Source of the DNA: Opisthocomus hoazin
Lineage: Eukaryota > Chordata > Aves > Opisthocomiformes > Opisthocomidae
NCBI RefSeq assembly: GCF_030867145.1
Contig: NC_134415.1
Span: forward strand, 15,540,417 to 15,604,416
Direction of reading: 5' to 3'
Length of the DNA stretch: 64,000 nt
The translations under genes were made by a program, and so were the position numbers. Positions within the stretch are counted from its first letter, which is position 1. Every line of letters begins with the position of its first letter. A model generated the notes under the pieces. It did not search any database. It was not told the DNA's origin and saw only the letters and a list, made by a program, of their open reading frames with translations. Below, one piece after another: positions 1 to 9,849 of the stretch.

Positions 1-1397
1 ATTACTAAATTGGGGTCAACTAAAAAAATTAATCCCAAATACTTGGTAGAGATTCTTCCCGCTTTTTTCTCCCCCCTCTTCCTCCATATCATAAGAGCAT
101 TAATGTAACATTAAACGCAACACCTGCAATTGTTAAAGACCACAACGTGGTAAAAAGTAAAAAAACTTAAGGGTTTACGTTTCAATGATAGCCAACAACA
201 ACAAAAAAAAAACCCCAAACCTTTTTTTTTCTTTAAATTCAGGAATACTAGGCCTTTACTACTTTTTGCTAGTTACATTTTGTTTGTTAGACAGACACCA
301 CTGGTGATTAATAAATATTAAAACCAAACCAAAACAACCCCCCTCATATTTAGAGTAATTGCTACAGAGATTCTGCTTGAGGTTGTAAATGTCAGACTTC
401 GATGAAAATGCAAAGACCCGTGAGCTCACAACACAGGAAACTATTAAGGAAGGATTCTAGAGCTACAGTAGGCCATTAATTACGCAGTTAACTTAAAAAC
501 AATAAAAGAAGCATTTAAAATTCACAGTAAATAGCCAAATAATGAAAAAAGTACTTAAAGTAAAAAAGATTTCTTTTGTCCCCTGTAATGCCTTCTTTCC
601 CTTTAAACTGCACTGCATTTAAGTTAGTTCATACGTACTGCTCTGTGCATTTCAGAGTGGGTTTGGATCACTCTTAGAATTTGGATAATTTTTTGCACGT
701 ATGGAAATACGATCGCCACCACGAAGACAACAGCTCTGCTCTCCAGAGGAGAGTTTTAGCAATTGCTTCACTAGACTGAGCCACGGAATGCTACAGAAGG
801 CAAGTCCTGTTGATTCTCACTCCTGCTTTTGCCTTTCTCACATTTCACAATAGATTTTTGATCTAACAGAAGGCAGTAAGAGATTTATGTTCATAGCCAG
901 TCAGCCCAACAATACTTCACACAGGAGACTACCAGTATATTAGAGCAGTCAGGATTCAGGAATTTTTAATATCTGTGCATCCTTGAATGACAACATATCA
1001 GACCATATCATTCTGAAATACACAGAGATATCAACTGTGGTATTTTTTTAATCCAGCAACACAACATAAATTTTACCACCAGAATCCTGTAGCCCAGCCA
1101 ACCCAGTAAAACATCGATTGTTTCCCTCTTGAATGAAATGCATAGAATGATGGAATAGTTTGGGTTGGAAGTGACCTTTAGAGGTCATCTAGCCCAACCC
1201 CCCTGCAGTGAGCAGGGACATCTTCCACTAGACCAGGTTGCTCAGAGCCCCATCCAACCTGGCCTTGAATGTTTCCAGGGATGGGGCCTCCACTACCTCT
1301 CTGGCCAAACAGGCTTTTAAATAGAATAAGGAAATTTGTTCAAAGATTAAAGATACAAGAATTAAACTTCTGTCTTAAGGCTAAATATAACACATAC
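1..1397 (-). other. EIF2AK2: EIF2AK2 intron after the dsRBD2 exon
   Basis: AT-rich non-coding sequence downstream of the GTATGT donor in gene orientation. I see no convincing linker or kinase exon. It contains one antisense CR1 3' end (about 1142-1313), listed separately. The rest shows short A/T runs only. Confidence 0.6.
1142..1313 (-). mobile_element. CR1 LINE 3'-end fragment
   Basis: The plus strand reads the reverse complement of a CR1 3' end: a degenerate ATAGAATGATGGAATAG tail, then TTTGGGTTGGAAGTGACC and the typical CAGGGACATCTTCCACTAGACC region. The copy is 5'-truncated to about 170 bp and has no coding capacity. Its orientation is the same as the host gene EIF2AK2, inside an intron. 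Confidence 0.9.
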
Positions 1398-1524
1398 TGT
1401 TAGAGCGCCTTCCATATTCAGCTTCTCAAACGCTTGTTTTGCAGCAGCTTGTTTTGCAGCAGCTGAAGTATTTCCAGTGCCGGTTCCGTACAAAACACCA
1501 CTAACTGTACAGCTACAAGAAAAC
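1398..1524 (-). CDS. EIF2AK2: EIF2AK2 coding exon, second half of dsRBD2
   Basis: 127 bases between a TTTTGCAG acceptor and a GTATGT donor. It completes Met130 and encodes residues 131-172: beta strands, GTGTG (143-147) and helix 2. The helix-2 start reads S150-A-A-A-K154 where dsRBD1 has K-K-E-A-K, so only the last lysine of KKxAK is kept. A perfect 15-bp tandem repeat (1433-1462) encodes two AAAKQ blocks. The exon ends in phase 0, so the next exon, outside the part I could read, should start on a codon boundary. Confidence 0.9.
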
Positions 1525-4500
1525 CTGCAAAACACAACAAGGAATAAAATCTTACATCCCCTATGATGTCTTAATTATATGACTTTGAACAGTACAGCAA
1601 ATTGACATTATAGAATGGAAATCTGAAATACACATCTTCAGGACAGTATTTCCAATATACATTTAATGTAATTAATAATGGTAGATAACTAATTTGACAT
1701 GCCTTCAAGATAAGCAGCTTGCAGAGACTGAATATTTAGCACTTTTTAAGGTTGAACTCCTCAAAGCATCGTACCGTGTGCACCCACAATCACAAATTAT
1801 CTGCAGTTTAGGTTATAAAACACTTGATTTTGCAGGGGAAGAGAGGAGGAGTTTTCCAGGAGATGTCAAGAGAGTTAAAACATGTAGATATTCTTTATCA
1901 TCCCCCAACTGTCATTAACTGGAATGTTTCTACAACTCGCTGACTGCAATACATACAGAAGGGGACACAAACAGGCTCTCTTTGGCACGTGGTTCCTAGG
2001 GGTCTCCAAAATACGTGCCGAGAGGTCCACAAAGGTGCCAGAGCTACAACCAAGATAACAGACAATTTGTCAACACCGACTACCATTTTATCATCATGTC
2101 ACTCCAGTCTTCAAAAAGGGCAAGAAGCAGGACCCAGGGAACTACAGGCCGGTCAGCCTCACCTCCATCCCGGGAAAGATGATGAAGCAGCTCATTCTAG
2201 AGGTCATCATCAAGCAAGTGGAGGAAAAGAAGGTTATCACAAGTAGTCAACATGGATTCACCAAGGGGAAATCATGCCTGACCAATCTGATAGCTTTCTA
2301 CGATGGCATGACTGGCTGGCGAGATGAGGGGGGAGCAGTGGATGTTGTCTACCTGGACTTCAGCAAGGCTTTCGACACAGTCTCCCATAACATCCTCCTA
2401 GGGAAGCTCAGGAAGTGTGGGCTGGATGAGTGGTCAGTGAGGTGGACTGAGAACTGGCTGAATGGCAGAACTCAGAGGGTTGTCATCAGTGGCGCTGAGT
2501 CTAGTTGGAGGCCAGTAACTAGTGGTGTCCCCCAGGGCTCAGTACTGGGCCTGGTCTTGTCTAACTTCTTCATCAATGACCTGGGTGAAGATTTAGAACG
2601 TACCCTCAGCAAGTTTGCTGATGACACAAAACTGCGAGGAGTGGTGGATACACCAGAAGGCTGTGCTGCCATTCAGTGAGGCCTGGACACACTGGAGAGT
2701 TGAGCAGAGAGGAACCTGATGAAATTCAACAAGGGCAAACGCAGGGTTCTGCAGCTAGGTAGGAACAACCCCATGCACCAGTACAGGCTTGGGGCAGACC
2801 TGCTGGAGAGCAGCTCTGCAGAGAGGGACCTGGGTGTCCTGGTGGATGACAGGTTGACCATGAGCCAGCAGTGTGCCCTGGCTGCCAAGAAAGCCAATGG
2901 CATCCTGGGGTGCATTAGGGGGAGTGTGGCCAGCAGTCGAGGGAGGTTCTCTCTACTCTGCCCTAGTGAGGCCCCATCTGGAGTACTGTGTCCAGTTCTG
3001 GGCTCCCCAGTTCAAGAAAGATGAAGAGCTACTGGAGAGAGTCCAGGGGAGGGCTACGAGGATGATGAGGGGACTGGAGCATCTCTCCTATGAGGAAAGG
3101 CTGCGCGAGCTGGGCTTGTTCAGCCTGGAGAAGAGAAGGCTGAGAGGGGACCTTATAAATGCTTACAAATACCTTAAGGGTGGGTGTCAGGAGGACGGGG
3201 CCAGACTCTTTTCAGTGGTGCCCAGTGACAGGACCAGGGGCAATGGGCAAAAACTGAAGCACAGGAAGTTCCGTCTGAACAGGAGGAAGAACTTCTTCCC
3301 TCTGAGGGTGATGGAGCATTGGAACAGGTTACCCAGGGAGGCTGTAGAGTCTCCTTCTCTGGAGATATTCAAGACCCGCCTGGACAAGGTCCTGTGCAGC
3401 CTACTGTAGGTGACCCTGCTTCGGCAGAAGGGTTGGACTAGATGACCCACAGAGGTCCCTTCCAACCCCTACTATTCTGTGATTCTGTGATTCTGTGATC
3501 ATGCCATCTCTTCTCCCAGTTAAACAAACTCAGTCCTGTTAGCCTCTTATGCTGTATCCTCCAACTCCTTTACCACCTTAATGGCCCTCCACTGGATTCT
3601 CCACAGACTACCTCCAAATTTTTATTGTATTTCTAGAGGTTCATCTAACGCTACCCAGGGTAACTAATGGTAGCATTAGTAAACACAAAAAAGTATTAAA
3701 AGCAAGTATGAAGACAAAATAGATCTTACATGGGAGCATGGGCATCTCCAGTACGCTCTTTGTTAGGGTAATCAACTTTCTGCAACGACTTTTGTGAATA
3801 CATATTTAGTATGCTGACGAAGTCGTTGCCTGGTACAGGTGGTACAGTCACTGGAGTTGTCATTAATTCTGCAGGCTGCATATTTGAAGGACTCTCTGGC
3901 TACAAAACAAACAGAATAGATAACTTAAAACTTGAGCTTAATAAATAAAGTAAGCGGTACACAAGATGCAATATAGATGCAAGGTTTGTCAGTATTCCAT
4001 AATATTTTTAAGAAATCCCAAGTTTGCATTAACGGAGTCGTTTGTGGCAAAGGACAACCATCCCAACCTAGAATTATTATGTCTTGAATTTCCAAAGAAA
4101 TGTAAATCCAGTTTTCCAAGTATTGCACCCATGTCTTTAACAACATATCATCGTGTCTCCTCCCACCTCTTTTAAGAAAAGACAGGGAACAAGCTGTGAA
4201 ATGTCTTACTAAAAAAAAGCGAATGCTGCCTTATGAATTTTCTTGCAGCCTGACCAGAGCCAAGAAGAGGGATGGCAGCAGGAGCTGCAAAAGCTCCTGT
4301 GCGTATGTACAAGCAGGGAAAGCAGGACTTTTCAGCTGACTCATGATTAGGCAGCATTATATATTAGCAAACATGCAGCAATTGTGTTAAAGTAACGATG
4401 GTGACACAGCAAAAAGCCTATGGAAACAGGTAAGGAAAGATTTCGCTCAAAAGGAGCTAAGGAGCATTCAGAGTCAAAAAGAAAAATAAAGACGGCTATG

Positions 4501-7500
4501 GCAAAACACATAGCAGAAAACAGAGGGAAAAAATCAAACCTAAACTAAATCATGGAAGGATAAAGAATATAGAATCAGCTATACGGTAAAGAATATAATG
4601 GCAAGGGTGAATCAGGTGAAGTGAAAGTAAGCAATTTTACAAGCAGAGTGGCAACAGACACACTGAACAATGCCCTGCAGATGTTTTGAAGACATCAAAT
4701 TACTGAACAGTTGTCAAGATGAAAAAGGAATACTGTCCACTCTGGATATACCAAGGCAGCTTAAGAGAGGCAAAGATATTTCCTCATCCTCCTGTAACAG
4801 CAGAGGAGGAAATGCTCTTGATATTGCTTACCAACCCTGTAGCAGAACAATAAGGAAAACAGTTCGGTGGTGAAAAGCAGAAAAGCAGTAAGACAGAACA
4901 AAGACAACCGAAATAATTAGAAACTCTTCCAAATTAAAGAAAACAATGATATTTTATTGGCTACTTTCAGAGCTTAATCTTCAACCTCTACTAGCAAAAA
5001 TAATAATTAAATCCTATAGTTTACTCACCTTTTCCTCAATCATTTCCCAGGTTTTTTTTGCTGCTGCTGCTTTTGCTTCCTTCTTATTTTTACCAGTGCC
5101 TGTACCGTATACTCTGTTGTTTATTTTAACCACAACTGTGAACCTGCAATGAAAGAAACTTTCCTAGAATATTGTTACATTTTGTCTCATATATACATAA
5201 TAACTGTTGCAGATTCATCTTTCTTTTTATTATCTACAGAGCACTGCAAGTTAACTGTGGAGGTTCTTCAGTATTCCTGTGTTTTTATTATACCTAACTC
5301 CTGATTATCATAATTCTTTAGCAGATAGATTTTTAAATGTTTCCTCCCTAGTCACAAATGCGTGTACTTTATTAGTTCTAAGAGTATTTTTAAATGCTTA
5401 ACTGCTTTTTAAAAGCAACATTATTTAAATTTTTAAAAGCAAAAGAATGCATAAGGTCAGCATGGTTACAGGCAATGTGCGAAGCCCTCACACCACGACA
5501 CATCTCAGCACTGCAAAACTACATGGAGAGGAAAGATTAGCTAACCCTGATTTCATGGATCCAGACACGACACCGCACTGACCTTTGATACACTGCTGCA
5601 CACACTATTTAGTAAGTGCAAAAAACGTGCCTGGTGCTTCATGGGACATGAATTTAAATGCAGTCCCAAAACAAACAAACAAAAAACCCAGTCTTGCCCT
5701 TGCACACTCAACCACTGACCGCTTCCCGCCCCGCTGCACAACTGTGCCCGCGCTGCTCCCCGTGCCGCAGCTCTGCGAGCCCCAACACGGAGCTGATGCA
5801 GCTCGGGACGGACCGTGCCGGCTCTGCCTGGGACGGCGCTAACCTCCTCCACAGCAGCCGGTATGGTGCCACGTTGTGGATTCGGGACTGAACCAGTGTT
5901 GGTAACACAGCGATGTTTTACCTGCTGCTGAGCAGAGTTTGCACAGCATCAAAACCTTTTCTTTCTCCCCACTCCGGCCCCCCAGCAAGTAGTAGGCTGG
6001 GGGCGCGTGAGAAGCTGGGAAGGGACACGACCAGGGCAGCTGGTCAGAGGGATGCTCCATGCCTATGGCATCGCGCTCAGCACTAAAAGCTGGGGGAAGA
6101 AGGAGGAAGAGGGGACATTTGGGGTTATAATGTTTGTCTTCCCAAGTAATCGTTACGCATGATGAAGCCCCGCTTGCCTGGAAATGGCTAAACGTCTGCC
6201 TGCCGATGGGAAGGAGCGAGTAGTTCCTTATTGTGCTTTGGTTGCACATACAGCTTTGCTTCACTTATTAAACTGTCTTTAGCTTGTTCCACAAGTTATT
6301 CTCCCTTTCACCCTTCCAATTCTCTCTCCCATCCCACTGCGGGGAAGCGAGCGAGCGGCTAGCTGGGGGTTCCGCTGCCACCTGGGGTCAGCCCACCACA
6401 GCGGCCTAACAACGAACGGTTGGGTTTCAGCCAAATCCGTTCTTACCCAGATCCGACTTGTCCTGCAGCTGCAAAATCCCTAATGTTTCTGCTACTGCCT
6501 TTGCACAAAAGGCAACAGAGGAGAAAACAGCAACTAGATTTCTGCTCTTGGCAGCAGCATCAAGTTAAAGTGACTCTTATCATAACTCTGGGGTACGTCT
6601 GTACTTCAGATTGCAGGAGAGCGTATAGACACACAAGCTCACATTAAACACGACACATTCACACAAAGAAACAGTCTAGGTATAACACCATGAGTTTCTC
6701 TGTGGGATTATTCTTCTCAAATAGTGGAATGACTTCAGCAATTCACTTTTTTTTCGTTATTCCAACTTCACTTCCCATTTCCCTTTAATTAAATGTTTGG
6801 GTGGATGACAATGCAGATGCAGAATAGTGCCTGCAGTCATTGCGTAAGCAAGCCTCAGCGACAGACCTTAAAGAGGTGCACAGTAGGACAAGGCACACCA
6901 CAGTGTGTACTCTACGCATAGGAAACGGCATGCAAAAGAAAAAAAGCATAAAAGGTCTTTCGGAAGGGGTTTGTTAGCCAACCCATAGCTAAGCGCTGAA
7001 CACTACACACATTCAGCTATGACTCTGCATCCAAAAATCACTATTTTATTTAAGCATCCTAAAGTAATCTGCAGTCTGAGTCTAAACAACCCATGAGTTA
7101 ATTATCTGAGTTGAGGATTATCTGAATCAGTGTTACACAAGTTGGTCCCAAATGCACAGTCATGCTTATCCACCCTGGACCCCAAGTTAGTAAGAATTGC
7201 CCAGAATTGACAGGTTTAGGCAAGTCTGGCCTGGTTGTCCACACGCTGCATTCCCAGCCCAAGAAAGCTCGCAGCCGCTCAGGTCTGAGCCAGCCTGGGC
7301 TCTCCCAACCTTCTTACATTGCGTTCAGCACTGACCCTGCCAGACACTGCAGTGGAAGCAGCTACTGCACCAAAACCAGGACAGGACAGGAGGAGATGAC
7401 AGGAGGTGTCTCTGCTTCACAGCTTATGAGATGGGACACAGCTAGGGATCCAGATGGGAAGAGCTAGGGATCCAGCTCCGGACCAGCAGTGGCCAACGTG

Positions 7501-8816
7501 TCCTGTTAGCAGGTGGAGCACTGGGAAAGAGCACCATGAGGGCACCGAAGGAGGTTTACAGCACACATCGCTGCAGCCAGACACCGTACATCGTGCTCCT
7601 TGGAACAGCCCAAGTTGTCCAGGGTTTTCCTAGATACCACTGTCACACCTCACATCACTTACAGATACAAGAGTTTGAATTATATTTGTGAATGTAGCAG
7701 AGCACACAGAAAAAAAATTAAAAAGCACAATAAATGGGATAAATGAGTAAATCTGAAATCTGTGAAGGTTCTGTTAGTCCCATGCCATCACTTTTGACAC
7801 ATGAAGATGTAGCTGTGCGACCACAGCTGTGGCCACTACTGAGATAAGGGTTACTTCTTTGAATAACATGACCCGCCTGGGGAAAAAACTAAGAAAACTG
7901 AATAAAATTTGAGATCCAGATAATACTTCTTCATTTATTCTGGGACTATGGTTAGGTCTAAGCATAAGTCAGTACAGACAGCGCTGGCTGGCAACATGGA
8001 AGATGCTGAAATAAACATACTAATTATTAGCATAAGGCTTCATGCAAACTAGCAAAAATAAAACAAAAAAAAAATCACACAAGGATACATCACAGGAGTG
8101 CCTATGATCTCAGACAAGGGAAAAAATTAGCAAAACCCCCTATTTGTGTTAAAAAATAAAACATATTCCATCACCTGTAATTGTCTCCAAAAGTAAAATC
8201 AAAAGAGCTTAAGCAAAAGACCCTTGTCTTGTAACAGATGTTCAAAACTTAGCTACACATAAAACATGTTGGTACCCAATCAATTCATATACACCCAACT
8301 TTTATGGTTAGAAATTAACAACATAAATCACAAACGATTTCCACGCTTTGGGAAACCAAATAAAAACCAAAGCCCTTGAGTTAGCATAGATCATAAACTG
8401 AAATACTTGCTGCAACCCACCCCACCTCCCGCGAGGTTTCATGGCAGACAGGTAGCATATGCACCACAGTCGCCAGTAACGTGTATCGCTGTTGCTTCCC
8501 AAAAAAGGGCCATTGACTCTGAAATAAGTTTTCTCCTCAAACTGTGTCACGTGGCGTCCTCCCCACTCACCCACCACTCGATTTCTGGTTTCAGCCAGCT
8601 CTCCTGCCACGTACAGACATTCAGCAAATTAACTTTTCTGACTGCAGGTTATACCCAGTTTGCTCCCTGCAGGAAGAGCCCTGATGTTCACCGGCAGGCG
8701 CAGCGGACTTACTCAGGATCATGAGAGGGGCCGGTCATGGAGACGTCGTCGTAAACCAGCCGAAGTTTCTGCTTTTGACAGTAACTGTTGATCTTGTCCA
8801 TGCACTCACGTTCCAT
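1398..8816 (-). CDS. EIF2AK2: EIF2AK2 (PKR), dsRNA-activated eIF2-alpha kinase, N-terminal part (4 exons)
   Basis: PKR binds cytoplasmic double-stranded RNA, dimerises, autophosphorylates and phosphorylates eIF2-alpha, shutting down translation during viral infection. Coding exons on the minus strand are 8713-8816, 5029-5143, 3730-3899 and 1398-1524. They join with phases 2, 0 and 2 and end in phase 0, giving 172 residues without a stop. dsRBD1 spans about residues 5-73 and dsRBD2 about 99-168. Both have the GxxHxxxF and GTGTG signatures of the fold. The start (8816) has a strong context, AAAATGG, and begins [14 protein letters not shown], which matches the PKR N-terminus as I remember it. 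Two tandem dsRBDs at the extreme N-terminus plus an ISRE-bearing promoter fit PKR better than Staufen, PRKRA or ADAR. The linker and kinase domain are not visible, so the gene is cut by the window edge. All four exons look intact. The PKR identity rests on family recognition, not on a search. Confidence 0.92.
2093..3491 (+). mobile_element. CR1 LINE, 5'-truncated, carrying a broken reverse-transcriptase ORF
   Basis: About 1.4 kb of CR1 in sense on the plus strand, so antisense to EIF2AK2, in the intron between the 3730-3899 and 1398-1524 exons. The conceptual protein shows the RT palm motifs [11 protein letters not shown] (2350-2382), PQGSVLG (about 2531-2551) and FADDTK (about 2614-2631), followed by the C-terminal CR1 domain. 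ORF1, the endonuclease and the RT N-terminus are missing. The reading frame is broken by in-frame TGA codons at 2677 and 2701 and by a frameshift near 2930-2950. The last CR1 stop is TAG at 3407-3409. The copy ends in three ATTCTGTG-type repeats near 3470-3491. CR1 moves by target-primed reverse transcription, and 5' truncation is its usual state. Confidence 0.95.
3730..3899 (-). CDS. EIF2AK2: EIF2AK2 coding exon, inter-domain linker and first half of dsRBD2
   Basis: 170 bases between a TTTTGTAG acceptor and a GTAAGA donor: 56 codons plus two bases (residues 74-129). The first 25 residues are a Pro/Thr/Val-rich linker between the two dsRBDs. Helix 1 of dsRBD2 follows (about 99-110). The exon ends in E-R-T-G-D-A-H-A-P, which holds the GxxHxxxF loop, completed by the next exon. 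Confidence 0.92.
3900..5028 (-). other. EIF2AK2: EIF2AK2 intron between dsRBD1 and linker exons
   Basis: A 1.13-kb intron with good splice sites at both ends (GTGAGT donor at 5028, TTTTGTAG acceptor at 3900). A/T-rich unique sequence. I recognise no repeat, exon or RNA gene in it. Confidence 0.7.
5029..5143 (-). CDS. EIF2AK2: EIF2AK2 coding exon, second half of dsRBD1
   Basis: 115 bases between a TTGCAG acceptor and a GTGAGT donor. One base completes the split Glu35 codon, followed by 38 codons (residues 36-73). It supplies the beta strands, GTGTG (48-52) and the helix-2 start with K55-K56-E-A-K59, the canonical KKxAK dsRNA phosphate-contact motif. It ends exactly on a codon boundary. Confidence 0.92.
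5690..6400 (+). mobile_element. Solo LTR of an avian endogenous retrovirus (probably ERVL-like)
   Basis: A GC-rich block inside the EIF2AK2 intron, in plus orientation. It holds an ATTAAA polyadenylation signal at 6267-6272, a C/T-rich stretch after it, and a 3' end resembling GCGAGCGAGCGGCTAGCTGG followed by CCACCACA at 6400. The sequence reads like a family of LTRs I remember as widespread in bird genomes. No gag, pol or env sequence is attached on either side, so it is a solo LTR left by recombination. The 5' edge is uncertain (5640-5900 possible), and I could not identify a target-site duplication. It lies antisense to the host gene. Confidence 0.7.
6401..8712 (-). other. EIF2AK2: EIF2AK2 intron within dsRBD1, gene-proximal part
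   Basis: With 5144-6400 this forms a 3.57-kb intron that splits dsRBD1 in the Glu35 codon. Apart from the LTR I recognise nothing in it: no coding exon, RNA gene or clear repeat family. Short A-runs occur near 7710 and 8060. Confidence 0.6.
8713..8816 (-). CDS. EIF2AK2: EIF2AK2 first coding exon (start codon, first half of dsRBD1)
   Basis: The exon runs from an acceptor (TTTGCAG, exon base 8839) to a GTAAGT donor just past 8713. It carries 23 bases of 5'UTR (8817-8839) and 34 codons plus two bases. It encodes alpha-helix 1 and the loop of dsRBD1, including G29-P-S-H32, the minor-groove loop that contacts dsRNA in this family. At least one untranslated exon must lie upstream in the CpG island. 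I could not fix its donor. Confidence 0.9.
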
Positions 8817-9404
8817 TTTGACAGGATCTCAGACAGGCTCTGCAAAGCAACAGAGACAGGTTCGCGCCTCCAGGCGCAGCACAGCCAGCCCCGAACCCCG
8901 GCAGACCGCCACCGTGACAGGAAAGAGAAAACTGGGGCCAGTGACACACACCCGCGGAAAACCAGCTCTAGCTCCGGCGGCCGACTGGCAGCCGGGGGCT
9001 CATCGCTCGGAACAGCGGATCTGGAGAGCAGAGCAGAGCGCGGGTGACGAGAGAAGGCTTCTTGGCAGGAAAAGGCTGAATCATTCACCCGATCCCGCGA
9101 AGCAAAAGTCAGTAACGCTTCCCCGGACAGAGCCGGCCCCGGTTCCCTCGGCGGGGAGCCGACCGCCCTCCCGGCGCTCCCTCGGCCGCGCCGACCGCCC
9201 GGCTCAGCCACCCCGCCGGGCGCGCACGGAGGCTCCCGGCCGCGGGGCAGCGGTCGTACACCCTGCGCTGCCCTGCGCTGCGCTGCCCGCCCCGCCGGCA
9301 CCTCCCGGCCGCGGCAGGCGGCCCGGCACCCCGGAGCTCCCGCGTACCGGTGCGGTGCGGTGCGGTGGGGACCGGCGCGGCGCAGCCCGGCGCACGCGCC
9401 GCCT

Positions 9405-9418
9405 CAGTTTCGTTTCCC
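9405..9418 (-). promoter_or_regulatory. EIF2AK2: ISRE (interferon-stimulated response element), EIF2AK2 promoter
   Basis: The minus strand reads GGGAAACGAAACTG, a full match to the GAAANNGAAACT core bound by ISGF3 (STAT1-STAT2-IRF9) and IRFs. The human PKR promoter carries a nearly identical GAAAACGAAACT element, from memory. It sits about 590 bp upstream of the start codon, in gene orientation. Confidence 0.85.
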
Positions 9419-9440
9419 GCCGCCCCGCCCGCCCCGGCGG

Positions 9441-9456
9441 GAAGCGAAACCGAAAG
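9441..9456 (+). promoter_or_regulatory. EIF2AK2: Second ISRE/IRF element, inverted
   Basis: The plus strand reads GAAGCGAAACCGAAAG. It contains an exact GAAANNGAAA core (9446-9455) preceded by an overlapping one-mismatch copy (GAAGCGAAA), giving three phased half-sites. It lies 22 bp from the first ISRE in opposite orientation and is directly followed by a GGGCGG box. Confidence 0.75.
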
Positions 9457-9849
9457 GGCGGAGGCAGCCGCGGGTGCGGGGCGATGCGGCGGTCTTCGCC
9501 GAGCCCCGGTGCCGCGTCCCCGCCTCGGCGGTGCCAGCCCGCGGCGGTGAGGGCTGCCGGGCCCGGCGGAGCCCTCCGAAGGGGCTTCGCAGGCTGGCGG
9601 CCGCGCTCCCGGGCGGGCCGGGCCCCGTCCCGCTCCGCAGCCTCGCCCGCCCGGGCAGCGGAGAGCCGCGTCGCACCCGGCCCTCCCCGGACGCAGCCCG
9701 TGTGCTCCCCGGCGGCCCTTCGCAGCGCTGGCACCCCCGGCACAGCGGCCCCGGCCCCGCCGCGGCTCCCGGCGCTCCCTCCCGGCCCGCTGCCCCGCAG
9801 CGGTCTTGGCCGCTTCCCGCAGAAATGAATTCCAAACCGGTCAGGGCCC

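Larger units (their letters stand above)
9000..9830 (-). promoter_or_regulatory. EIF2AK2: CpG island promoter of EIF2AK2
   Basis: A very GC- and CpG-rich block directly upstream of the first coding exon. It contains SP1-type GC boxes (for example GGGCGG at 9456-9461), a GTGCG 5-bp repeat (about 9350-9367) and the ISRE cluster at 9405-9456. No TATA box is evident. The untranslated first exon and the transcription start should lie just below the ISREs, around 9,250-9,400, but no splice donor there is decisive. CpG density falls sharply after 9,840. Confidence 0.75.

Noticed and set aside
600..800. A possible next EIF2AK2 exon (minus strand) reading HSVAQSSEAIAKT after a CTGTAG acceptor
   Set aside because: The acceptor is weak and no donor fits. 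The peptide could not be matched to the PKR linker with confidence.
2179..3409. The CR1 reverse transcriptase as a functional host or active element gene
   Set aside because: In-frame stops, a frameshift and missing N-terminal parts show it is a dead copy.
9446..9466. A KCS-like element (kinase conserved sequence of mammalian PKR promoters) next to the inverted ISRE
   Set aside because: GGGCGGAGGC is similar to the element as I recall it, but it is also an ordinary GC box. The resemblance is too weak to claim.
8788..9828. A 346-codon plus-strand open frame across the EIF2AK2 CpG island
   Set aside because: GC-rich DNA has few stop codons. The frame is Arg/Pro/Ala-rich, runs antisense through a recognised exon and promoter, and shows no family similarity.
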